A stretch of 46,447 bases of DNA from Planctomycetota bacterium (GTDB taxonomy: Bacteria; Planctomycetota; UBA11346), in NCBI GenBank assembly GCA_028280785.1, contig JANQLF010000083.1:1-46447 (forward strand), given 5' to 3'. Position numbers and translations under genes: made by a program. The notes below the pieces were generated by a model. That model did not search any database, had not been told where the DNA came from, and was given only the letters and a program-made list of their open reading frames with translations. This document shows, in pieces, positions 1 to 9,804 of this stretch. The stretch's first letter is position 1, and the number at the start of each line of letters is the position of its first letter.

Positions 1-2482
1 CATTGCTGGTAGCCTGTGTGTAACTTATCGCTGGACTGCCACAGCCGCCATAATCACGTATTTCAGTGCCCGTATTTTCTTTAAGCCAACGCATGCGTAA
101 GTTGTGACGCATATCGCTAAAGCCACCGTAGTTTAATTGAATGACGCCATCAAGAACACGTCCTTGCCAATTTGGTCGAGAAATGTCACCACGAGCCATC
201 CAAATTTTTGGATCAGCACCAATTTCATTGATGGTTTTAGCCCAAATATTATTAAAGAACTGCAGGGGTAACCAGTCATCCCAGTGGTAAGGTTCGTCAG
301 TCATCCACCACATATTGGTGGCATAATCAATGCGATGAGTTTTCTTACCGCCATAAAACTGATGCATTTCTGTTTGATTCCATCCTTGGTCGCGAAAATG
401 TTCAATGAACAATTTAATCGCTTTCGCTTCGCCATCGGTATAAGCGGGTTGCAACGCATTGCCGAGATAGGGAGCCGTTTGATAATGTTGATTTAATTCC
501 TCCATGGCTTTTTTATATTTTGGATTTTTACGTTTATTTCCTGGTATTTTATGTCCTTTTAATTGAACCCATGGACCTTTGTAATGATAATTTGATTTAG
601 TTAGATTAACCGGCCAGGTATCTTCAAAGGGGAGATAAAGAATCGGTGTTGGCACTCCACTGCGTCGATTATTGGTAAATGCTTCACCGGTTAAAAGCGG
701 ACCGACGTTTCTATCATAGTCTTCCCATATGAGGGTTAAATTATTGCCATCGCCTTCAGCGCGTGGTCGATAACGCCACGGATTAAAGACGCAGCGGTTT
801 TGATGAGCGAGACGATGATAATCTAAATGATTAGGTGGAACGTGATAGGTGTTGAACTCAATAAAGAAGCTTAATTTATCTGGCAGTTCAAAGTTATAGA
901 CGTCTACTTCAACGGGGATATCGAGTGTGGTGCCGTTGTGTGCGATACTCACTTTGCCCTTATGCAGGCCAGCTGTAGCATCCTTTGGGATCCAAACGTC
1001 TACGTAGATGCTTTGATTGAGTTGTTCATTGATGCCACGTTTAGCATCAGGAATAGCGAAATTATCACCAGATTTAATTGGCAGATTAAAAGCCGGATAC
1101 CAACTGGGGTTTTTCCCATTTTTGGCGTACCAGTTTTTAAATAGTTCAAAATCTGTGCCATCGATATTGCTGCTTCCATTGCTTAATGGGTGGCACGTAA
1201 CGCTGATACCATTGACAGGTGTTTGATCTGGGCGTTTGACCACTAATTGGTAAGAGACCGTTTCGCCACGTGCGCCGTGTAGGCTGATGCTTTTACCATT
1301 CCAAACAGCATTAGGTGTTAAACCATCGCCATTGCCATTGAGATCACCATGAACCGTACGATTTTTAATTGGGTCAATTTTAACTAAACCGGGAACAGCC
1401 CACACATCTAAATTGCCAAGCTTGTGTGCTTGCACCGTCCCTTGTGGTGCAGTGATAGGTTTTGCAACGGGCGTACCTTTACGCGCTGAGGAGCTGCGAC
1501 CTTTGACGATAGTTGGATCAGACGCGTAGCCGCCTTTAGACAGAGCAATAACTTCGAGTGCAATGTCTTTACCAGGTTCCAATTCACGCAAATGAAAAGT
1601 GACATGTTCAGGTGCGGCTTTGCGCCCCGATAAATGCGCTTGTTCTTTACCGCTGCGCTGAGTTGCATGTGGGAAGGGTGTTTGCCAGCGCTGTATGGCT
1701 TTACCGTTAACTTTCATATTCCAAGCAAAGGTGTCTGCGGCACTTTTTATCTTAACAGTAATCGTTCCAGTTTTTAACCCAGCTTTTTCATAATTTTCTT
1801 GAAAGCTGACTTCTGGTTTTGCAGGTTTGTCATTGAGTGCTGGACCAGTGACAACTTTAATATGTGGGGCATTGGCTTTTTGTTCGCTGCTCGCAATAAA
1901 GTTATTCCAATAGGCGATGTTACCGCCATCCATGACACATAAGCCATCGGTGACGTTATTGCACATTGCGTAGATTAATTCAGGAGTGAGTTTAATACTT
2001 ATCCAACCTTTGCCTTCGCGTTTTAATTCATCATAGGTGGTGATGGTATGACCAGAGCCCATAACGACGTCTGCGAATTGTGAATAAGGATGGGACCAAT
2101 GTTTCTTGGTGTCGGCATCAGCATAGAGAAAAGTAGCACCATTGGCTGGCCCGTATGCTTGTTTACCAGTGCCTTCTTTCCAGGTTTGTGAAATAGTTGA
2201 AACACGTAGATAGCGTAGCTCATCTTTTTTGCCAAGCACTTTTAAGAATAAGCGTGCAGATTGAACTTGCTTCCCTTTGATTTTACTTGTGTCAAAACGA
2301 AAGGCGCCCATCTCCTGAATAGTTTTGAGCTTAATTTGGCTGGCCTTACCCGCACTGGAATTGCGTTCGCTTTCAATCGCATCTGAAAGCCAGATATCAG
2401 CAACGGCATTAAGGCGATGCTCTTCAGCTTGGACTAAGCTGCAGCATGCGAGTGTGAGGATGGATATGATGAGATGTTTCAT
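1..2482 (-). CDS. Secreted DUF4091-type glycoside hydrolase, C-terminus cut by window edge
   Basis: The frame is open from an ATG at 2482 to the left edge, so about 827 residues are visible and the C-terminus is missing. AAAGGAA lies 5 bases before the ATG. A signal peptide ends near residue 20 (SLVQA-EE). Residues about 20-210 resemble a DNRLRE/CBM96-like beta-sandwich (AVADIWLS, then GAFRFDTSKIKG). A middle beta-sandwich (GARGETVSYQLVVKRP) leads to a barrel beginning after VDVYNFELPD, the layout of DUF4091 glycoside hydrolases. The motif MTDEPYHWDDW holds the DEP acid typical of such barrels. It is the last visible gene of the minus operon, 23 bases after the SGNH gene. It probably cleaves a polysaccharide in the periplasm or outside the cell. 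Substrate is unknown; the family call rests on architecture, not a search. Confidence 0.72.
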   Translation of the reverse strand, partial: MKHLIISILTLACCSLVQAEEHRLNAVADIWLSDAIESERNSSAGKASQIKLKTIQEMGAFRFDTSKIKGKQVQSARLFLKVLGKKDELRYLRVSTISQTWKEGTGKQAYGPANGATFLYADADTKKHWSHPYSQFADVVMGSGHTITTYDELKREGKGWISIKLTPELIYAMCNNVTDGLCVMDGGNIAYWNNFIASSEQKANAPHIKVVTGPALNDKPAKPEVSFQENYEKAGLKTGTITVKIKSAADTFAWNMKVNGKAIQRWQTPFPHATQRSGKEQAHLSGRKAAPEHVTFHLRELEPGKDIALEVIALSKGGYASDPTIVKGRSSSARKGTPVAKPITAPQGTVQAHKLGNLDVWAVPGLVKIDPIKNRTVHGDLNGNGDGLTPNAVWNGKSISLHGARGETVSYQLVVKRPDQTPVNGISVTCHPLSNGSSNIDGTDFELFKNWYAKNGKNPSWYPAFNLPIKSGDNFAIPDAKRGINEQLNQSIYVDVWIPKDATAGLHKGKVSIAHNGTTLDIPVEVDVYNFELPDKLSFFIEFNTYHVPPNHLDYHRLAHQNRCVFNPWRYRPRAEGDGNNLTLIWEDYDRNVGPLLTGEAFTNNRRSGVPTPILYLPFEDTWPVNLTKSNYHYKGPWVQLKGHKIPGNKRKNPKYKKAMEELNQHYQTAPYLGNALQPAYTDGEAKAIKLFIEHFRDQGWNQTEMHQFYGGKKTHRIDYATNMWWMTDEPYHWDDWLPLQFFNNIWAKTINEIGADPKIWMARGDISRPNWQGRVLDGVIQLNYGGFSDMRHNLRMRWLKENTGTEIRDYGGCGSPAISYTQATSN

Positions 2483-2505
2483 CGCTATTCCTTTGATAAT
2501 GAAAC

Positions 2506-3345
2506 TTAGTTTTGTACAACGTTTGCCAAAACGTCGTTGTAGCTCATGAGCGTAAGATAACTACGTAAATTATAACCGCTAGACTTCAATCCTTCTTCAG
2601 AGAAGTCACCACGATATTTCTTTGGATAAGCAGGATGTACGCCATCCACACTAATGATGGTTGGAACTTGACCGCGTAGTTTTTTATCGGCGTGATACTC
2701 GGAGAACTTTTCGTGTTTACCGCTCCAATCATCAGGTCTGCGTTTGATCGATTCTGCATAGTAATCGGAGAATGGCACATTCAGCTCCTTGGCGAGTTCA
2801 CGCTGTGCATCTGAGTATGCCTTAGCATTTTCTTCGCGTCCGTGAAACGGTGGTATGCTTTGAATGATAGGAATGGTGCCATTGGCCAAGCATTTTTCGA
2901 CAACGATTTTATAATTCTTTTTGTATTGTTCGACGTTGATCTTCTTTGGTCGTATATCATTGGTGCCGAACATAATCAGCGCAACTTCTGGATTCATTTC
3001 TTTGAGCCATGTGTCGATATTTTTTACCGCCCAGGTAATGGTCTTTCCACCATTATTGCCGTATTGTGGGCCTTTCCAATCACGCCAACATTTTTTTTGC
3101 ATGTAGCCTTTGACATTGGCCAGTGCTTTATCCATTTCGGGTGACGATTTATGAATCTTCCCCTGCAAGGTACACCAAAATGCCATGGTTATAGTGATAG
3201 AATCGCCAAAGTGAGCGAATGTGCCTTTTTCACCAGTGAATTTCTTATTCACTGTCTTCATTGCGTCGACCCATGCTGGTTTGTCTGCAGCATTAAGGCA
3301 TGGGATACAGATAAGAAAGACGATGAGGGGGATACAGTGCTTCAT
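2506..3345 (-). CDS. Secreted SGNH/GDSL-family esterase
   Basis: This 279-residue protein has a signal peptide (about residues 1-20, ending LNAAD). All key SGNH blocks are visible: FGDSIT with the nucleophile Ser49, an NNGG turn, FGTNDIR near residue 124 (block III Asn) and DGVHPA near residue 236 (Asp and catalytic His). The family includes carbohydrate O-acetyl esterases and lipases. Its position between an FGE-like/CBM9 protein and a glycoside hydrolase makes removal of acetyl or other ester groups from a polysaccharide the likely job. AAAGG lies 7 bases before the ATG, and the start sits 2 bases after the upstream gene's stop, so the genes are co-transcribed. The exact ester is not readable from sequence. 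Confidence 0.87.
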   Translation of the reverse strand: MKHCIPLIVFLICIPCLNAADKPAWVDAMKTVNKKFTGEKGTFAHFGDSITITMAFWCTLQGKIHKSSPEMDKALANVKGYMQKKCWRDWKGPQYGNNGGKTITWAVKNIDTWLKEMNPEVALIMFGTNDIRPKKINVEQYKKNYKIVVEKCLANGTIPIIQSIPPFHGREENAKAYSDAQRELAKELNVPFSDYYAESIKRRPDDWSGKHEKFSEYHADKKLRGQVPTIISVDGVHPAYPKKYRGDFSEEGLKSSGYNLRSYLTLMSYNDVLANVVQN

Positions 3346-3347
3346 AA

Positions 3348-5872
<2,525 letters not shown>

Positions 5873-5876
<4 letters not shown>

Positions 5877-6798
5877 GCTGGTACTCCGAGATGCTTGCCG
5901 AGTATGCGTTGTGCAGTTTGCATGACGCAGTCAGCGGAAGGTGAGGCGTAGGGTCGTTTATGAGGTTCATTGTCTGCAGCATAAAAGTCACAGCGTGCGT
6001 ATTCATTAATATGCCAACGGCCTTGTTTAAATCCGAATTGACTTTCATCGAGTAGTGCGACTAAAGCCCACACATCACAGGCACTTATTGATGATAATTC
6101 TTTAATGCTGCTGCCTTGAAAGCCATCTTTATTGGTTTCTTTTAAGTAAATTAATTCGGCAAGGACTTGATCTGCTTCGCGTGTGCTGTCAGCCAATGCG
6201 CTTAAAAAATCATGAGTTAAGCGCGGGCCACCCATCGTTGTAATCCAAGGCACGTTCGATCGGGCGACGCATTGTGCAGCGATCGGGTCGTAGGGGATAT
6301 TCCATCCTGGAATTTGAGCAATGTCGTGTCGATCTTTGTGGTTTAAAAATCCCATGGTCGAAACGTGGCATAAATTGGCTAATTCAGGATCTTGGCAGAA
6401 TGCCATACCGAGATTACTCATTGCACCGAGTGTAATGACAGTTACTTCGTTAGGATTGGCACGGATGGTTTCTGCAATAAATGTGGCGGCACGCGGCGTT
6501 TCATCTTTTAATGGGGGATCATTTTTCACTGCAGGTCCTTGGGACATATCCTGACCTGGTTCTCGTTGCCAATAATAATGAAAACCCATTGGTCGCGCTG
6601 CGCCAACAATGATAGGAATGTCTTCACGGCCCCAGGCACGACAGAGCCGTGTGGCTATGCGTGCACGTGTAACCACATCGCCATAAACAGTGCAGACACC
6701 AAGAATATCAAATTCTGGAGAGCCGAGGGCGTAAGCCAATGCCATAGCATCATCGATGTCGTCGCCAATATCTGTATCAATAATTATTTTATGCGGCA
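5873..6798 (-). CDS. Inosine-uridine nucleoside hydrolase-family N-ribohydrolase
   Basis: This family hydrolyses N-ribosidic bonds of nucleosides to ribose and base in the cytoplasm. The protein starts MPHKIIIDTDIGDDIDDAM, giving the calcium-binding Asp cluster (Asp8, Asp10, Asp13, Asp14) in a GDDxDD variant of the usual DPGxDD. TLGAMSNLGMA is the second conserved block. With the ATG at 6798 it is 308 residues, normal for the family. A TTG at 6814 would add five residues and overlap the regulator, but the family normally begins right before KIIIDTD and no Shine-Dalgarno supports the TTG. It lies 5 bases after the regulator stop and overlaps the next gene by ATGA. In a polysaccharide locus the true substrate may be another N- or O-riboside; this cannot be resolved here. 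Confidence 0.85.
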
Positions 6799-6803
6799 TG
6801 GTT

Positions 6804-7925
6804 TTAGTTATCAATGAGGGCTTGTCGTGTATGGCTGCGAATAGTAGCGGTGACTAATTGTCGTTCACATGCTGTTTTGGAATCATTTAAGAGACGCAGC
6901 ATCATTTCTGCACCAAGCGTTCCGAGTTGATTAAAGTCTAATTCCGCTATTAGAACTTCTGACTTATCGTTGAGTTCTTGACCCGGGTTGACAGCGCTCT
7001 GTGGTTGCCAACCAGCGACGGTGACATCTTTTGCTGATACACCCCGTTCTTCAAGAATTTTACAAACTGCATTCGGTGATTCGCAGACGATGGCATCGAG
7101 TGGTATATTTAAATCAAGTAATTCATGAACAATGCTCTGATAATGATCGCCTGTGCGCCAGCCAACAAAATGGGTATGTGCCTCAATATTGTTATAGCCA
7201 TGCATGCGCATGGCTGCACGCCAGCCATCATAACGTTCTTGTGAACAGGAATCATAGTACCAACGAGGTTTTTTGCGTGGTGCAGGAAATGGGCCGCCGA
7301 TAAAGTGAATATGCTTGCGTTTGCGCTTTTTTAATTCGCCTACTAAATCAATTGCTGATTGCATTTGGTCAAAGGCAACACATGGCACGCCTAAATTACT
7401 CGTATCGACATCAAGGGCCACTAAATTTGGAATTTCATTTGAGAGTCGCATATAATATGCGAGATCAGTTATGCCAAATATCATTACACCTTTGACATCC
7501 ATGGCAGCAATTTGATTTGGCTGTAAAAAGTCTTCGGACTCGGAGTCGTAACTGCCGGCATGCAGCATGGCGCTTTGTTCATCGGCATGAAATAAAACAA
7601 ATTGAACCGCGGGTAGGGTTAACGTAAATAATGGACTGTCGTGTAATTTATCAGTACGCGGTGCGTTGATTAATAATCCAATTGATCCGGTGCTGGTATT
7701 CGTTCCGGTATGAGGTCCAGCAACAAAGGTCCCTTTACCTGGATAGGTCACTACTTCACCCTCATCAGCAAGCGCAGCGATAGCTCGCGAGACGGTCAGT
7801 GGACTCGAGCCGGCTCGATCAGCGAGGTTTCTGATTGAATCGAGTTGATCACCGGGCTGGAGTTCGCGGATTTGGCCGCGGATCCATGAAGAAATGTCCT
7901 GAACAGAAGAGCGCTTAGTTGTCAT
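6804..7925 (-). CDS. GntR-type HTH / LacI-type ligand-binding transcriptional regulator
   Basis: This 373-residue regulator has an N-terminal GntR winged helix (residues about 5-68: SIRNLADRAGSSPLTVSRAIAAL, then the wing YPGKGTFVAGP). A LacI/periplasmic-binding-protein-like effector domain follows (about 80-373, with segments such as GVMIFGITD and LDAIVCESPNAVCKIL). This is the architecture of sugar-responsive AraR-like repressors. It is first in the minus operon and diverges from the exbB operon across 215 bases that carry three copies of GTAAAACAGT. It most likely represses both operons until a sugar or nucleoside-like inducer binds. The inducer is unknown; the nucleoside hydrolase next to it is only a weak hint. 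Confidence 0.85.
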   Translation of the reverse strand: MTTKRSSVQDISSWIRGQIRELQPGDQLDSIRNLADRAGSSPLTVSRAIAALADEGEVVTYPGKGTFVAGPHTGTNTSTGSIGLLINAPRTDKLHDSPLFTLTLPAVQFVLFHADEQSAMLHAGSYDSESEDFLQPNQIAAMDVKGVMIFGITDLAYYMRLSNEIPNLVALDVDTSNLGVPCVAFDQMQSAIDLVGELKKRKRKHIHFIGGPFPAPRKKPRWYYDSCSQERYDGWRAAMRMHGYNNIEAHTHFVGWRTGDHYQSIVHELLDLNIPLDAIVCESPNAVCKILEERGVSAKDVTVAGWQPQSAVNPGQELNDKSEVLIAELDFNQLGTLGAEMMLRLLNDSKTACERQLVTATIRSHTRQALIDN

Positions 7926-7940
7926 GCTTTCTCTATATCA

Positions 7941-7955
7941 AGTAAAACAGTAATA
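7941..7955. promoter_or_regulatory. Putative regulator operator, site 1
   Basis: AGTAAAACAGTAATA lies 15 bases before the regulator ATG. It shares GTAAAACAGT with sites 2 and 3 in the same gap, at a spacing of 21 bases (two helical turns) from site 2. Autoregulation by the GntR/LacI-type protein is the simplest reading. Confidence 0.6.
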
Positions 7956-7961
7956 ACAATA

Positions 7962-7976
7962 CGTAAAACAGTTATA
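7962..7976. promoter_or_regulatory. Putative regulator operator, site 2
   Basis: CGTAAAACAGTTATA is a direct repeat of site 1, 21 bases away. The core AAACAGTTA is close to a dyad centred on the middle base (AAAC-n-GTTT), as expected for a dimeric repressor. Confidence 0.6.
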
Positions 7977-8077
7977 ATTGTGACACTTTTTTACAATAAA
8001 ATACATAAATATAGTTATTATATATATTTATAAATACACCGATATATTAAATGATTCTTGCGTCACAATTGTTTGAC

Positions 8078-8107
8078 TTGACAGTTATACAATTAGTGAT
8101 ACAGAAT
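8078..8107 (+). promoter_or_regulatory. Candidate promoter of the exbB operon
   Basis: TTGACA (8078-8083) is followed after 18 bases by CAGAAT (8102-8107), a four-of-six match to the -10 consensus. Operator site 3 begins 3 bases later, over the expected transcription start, which fits repression. The region upstream (7980-8060) is very AT-rich. AATTGTGAC near 7977 and GTCACAATT at 8062-8070 form a further inverted pair. Confidence 0.45.
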
Positions 8108-8109
8108 TG

Positions 8110-8123
8110 AAACTGTTTTACTT
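8110..8123. promoter_or_regulatory. Putative regulator operator, site 3 (inverted)
   Basis: AAACTGTTTTACTT is the reverse complement of AAGTAAAACAGTTT and so carries the same GTAAAACAGT core as sites 1 and 2, pointing toward exbB. It contains the dyad AAAC-T-GTTT, the most symmetric of the three. It sits between the candidate -10 and the exbB Shine-Dalgarno, a classic repressor position. Confidence 0.6.
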
Positions 8124-8140
8124 ATACAAGGAGGCTCCTC

Positions 8141-8869
8141 GTGGCCAATACTCCAAGCACTCAAACCGAACTTCGTTGCCCAACGCTACTTAAGTGGCTT
8201 AGCCCTTGTGTGCTCGCCATGACGCCAGCGCTTATATGGGCTGAGGATGCGACTCCCGCTGAGGAATCACATGGAAGCCTCGCCGAGCAAGTGGTCATGG
8301 GTATTCTGGCGATCTGCTTTGTTCTCGTCGTGCTCGTCATTATTCAGAAGATATTATTCTGGTTAAAAATGAAGGGGACTATTTCAAGCTTTAATAAAGA
8401 TATCGATGCTGCTATTGATAGTGGTGAGGTTGAAGAGCTTCAAAATTTATGCGCTGACTCCAACAGCCCTTTGGCGGTGGTCCTGGATAAGGTACTCGGA
8501 GTGAATGTACCGCTACGACCAGATCAAACGCTCTTATTATTGCGCAATAAATTAAAAGAAGAATCGGAGCATTTGAAAAAATTCCTGTCAATACTAGCAA
8601 CCATGGCAGGTACCGCACCGTTTATCGGATTGTTTGGTACGGTTCTTGGTATTTTAGAAACGTTCTCTGCGATCGGAGATAGCGGTTTCTCAAATGCTGC
8701 GGCTATATCAGCCGGTATTTCGCAAGCTTTAATTGCAACAGCTGCTGGACTTGGTGTGGCTATTCCAGCGGTGATGTTTTACAACTTTTTTGTGCGTCGT
8801 GCCAATGAATCAGTTGAACACGCAGAGCATCGCGCGACTGATGTACTGATTTTATTCGGGCGTATGTAA
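8141..8869 (+). CDS. exbB: ExbB/TolQ/MotA-family proton channel subunit
   Basis: This 242-residue protein is the inner-membrane stator that, with ExbD, turns proton flow into work on a periplasmic partner. A hydrophobic N-terminal stretch (about 18-33, ending IWAED) looks like a signal or extra segment, followed by membrane helices at about 51-76, 149-172 and 190-216. The TolQ signature GTAPFIGLFGTVLGIL (157-172) and SQALIATAAGLGVAIPA are intact. The start is GTG, chosen because AAGGAGG ends 6 bases before it. It leads a ten-gene unit with two exbD genes and no tonB. The PMF-channel role is well supported by family; what it drives is inferred from its neighbours. Confidence 0.93.
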   Translation: MANTPSTQTELRCPTLLKWLSPCVLAMTPALIWAEDATPAEESHGSLAEQVVMGILAICFVLVVLVIIQKILFWLKMKGTISSFNKDIDAAIDSGEVEELQNLCADSNSPLAVVLDKVLGVNVPLRPDQTLLLLRNKLKEESEHLKKFLSILATMAGTAPFIGLFGTVLGILETFSAIGDSGFSNAAAISAGISQALIATAAGLGVAIPAVMFYNFFVRRANESVEHAEHRATDVLILFGRM

Positions 8870-8888
8870 AGCGGCTTGAGAGCAAATC

Positions 8889-9365
8889 ATGTCTGATCCA
8901 ACACCGTACGATCCACATATTATGCGCATGCTCCAGGAAGAGGGCATGCATGGCGAGAGTTCGATTAGTGAAATGAATGTCATTCCGTTTATCGACATCT
9001 GTCTGGTTCTCTTGATCATTGTCTTAATAAGCTCGGCCTTTGCATTTCAATTGTTTGTTTTTGAAAATCCTGGTTCTACTCAGTTTAATGTAGTGGAGGC
9101 CAACAATAAGGATGGTTCATCGCGATTGATTAAATTATATATACATGATGAAAAGACCATCACCTTAAATGGCGCTAATGTTACTCGTGACTCGTTGGTC
9201 CCACAATTGCAAGCTGCGTGGTCGAGTGGAAATTACGCAGCAGTTGATTTTCGAGCTCCGGAATCACTAAAAACTCAAGAGATTATTCATGTTATGGAAC
9301 GCATTCGCATGAATGTTGACGGTGTGAAAATGTCTTTAGCCATACTGGAAAAGGGGGCGCATTAA
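8889..9365 (+). CDS. exbD: ExbD/TolR-family protein, first copy
   Basis: This 158-residue protein has a short cytosolic N-terminus, one membrane helix (about 33-57) and a periplasmic domain. The helix begins EMNVIPFIDICLVLLIIV with the proton-carrying Asp36 of the ExbD family. GAGAG lies 7 bases before the ATG. Residues 26-45 are identical to residues 12-31 of the second copy, while the periplasmic domains differ and the shared codons differ at many third positions. The two are therefore old paralogues held together by selection, perhaps as a heterodimer inside the ExbB pentamer. Confidence 0.92.
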   Translation: MSDPTPYDPHIMRMLQEEGMHGESSISEMNVIPFIDICLVLLIIVLISSAFAFQLFVFENPGSTQFNVVEANNKDGSSRLIKLYIHDEKTITLNGANVTRDSLVPQLQAAWSSGNYAAVDFRAPESLKTQEIIHVMERIRMNVDGVKMSLAILEKGAH

Positions 9366-9366
9366 G

Positions 9367-9795
9367 ATGCAGGGTCCCAATGAAGGTGGTGAAGAAGCAA
9401 TCAGCGAAATGAACGTCATTCCGTTCATCGATATCTGCTTGGTGCTATTAATTATTGTTATTATGGCTAATGCAAAGCCGCAAACCGAAGATGTTGATAT
9501 CAAAGTACCGACATCTGATATTAAGGGATCTGCTGACATAAATTTAGCTCTCACCATGTCTGTCGATAAAAATGGTAATTATTACTTTGAAGATAATTTA
9601 GATAATCCAATTGAACGGAAAAATCTATTCACCGTATTACGTGAAGTGAAGCGTAACAGTGGCTCTTGGCCTTTGCTGGTTATTAAAGCAGATAAAGAGG
9701 CACCGTATGGTGAAATCGCAACCTTAGTGCAGGCAGCGCAAATTCTCAGTGTCGAGCAAATCAGCATCGCTACAGAAAAAGATAAGAAGAAGTAG
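9367..9795 (+). CDS. exbD: ExbD/TolR-family protein, second copy
   Basis: This 142-residue protein shares the membrane helix of the first copy with the channel Asp22 intact (EMNVIPFIDICLVLLII). Its periplasmic part is a typical ExbD domain (LTMSVDKNGNYYFEDN, then LLVIKADKEAPYGEIATLVQ). It starts one base after the first copy's stop, so translation is coupled. Its C-terminus is lysine-rich (EKDKKK). The different periplasmic domains suggest that the two copies contact different partners. Confidence 0.92.
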   Translation: MQGPNEGGEEAISEMNVIPFIDICLVLLIIVIMANAKPQTEDVDIKVPTSDIKGSADINLALTMSVDKNGNYYFEDNLDNPIERKNLFTVLREVKRNSGSWPLLVIKADKEAPYGEIATLVQAAQILSVEQISIATEKDKKK

Positions 9796-9804
9796 GGGCT
9801 GAGA

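Noticed and set aside
284..2549. Short plus- and minus-strand open frames in the first 2.5 kb
   Set aside because: They lie inside the uninterrupted minus-strand frame of the DUF4091-type gene that has a signal peptide and Shine-Dalgarno; they show no family motif.
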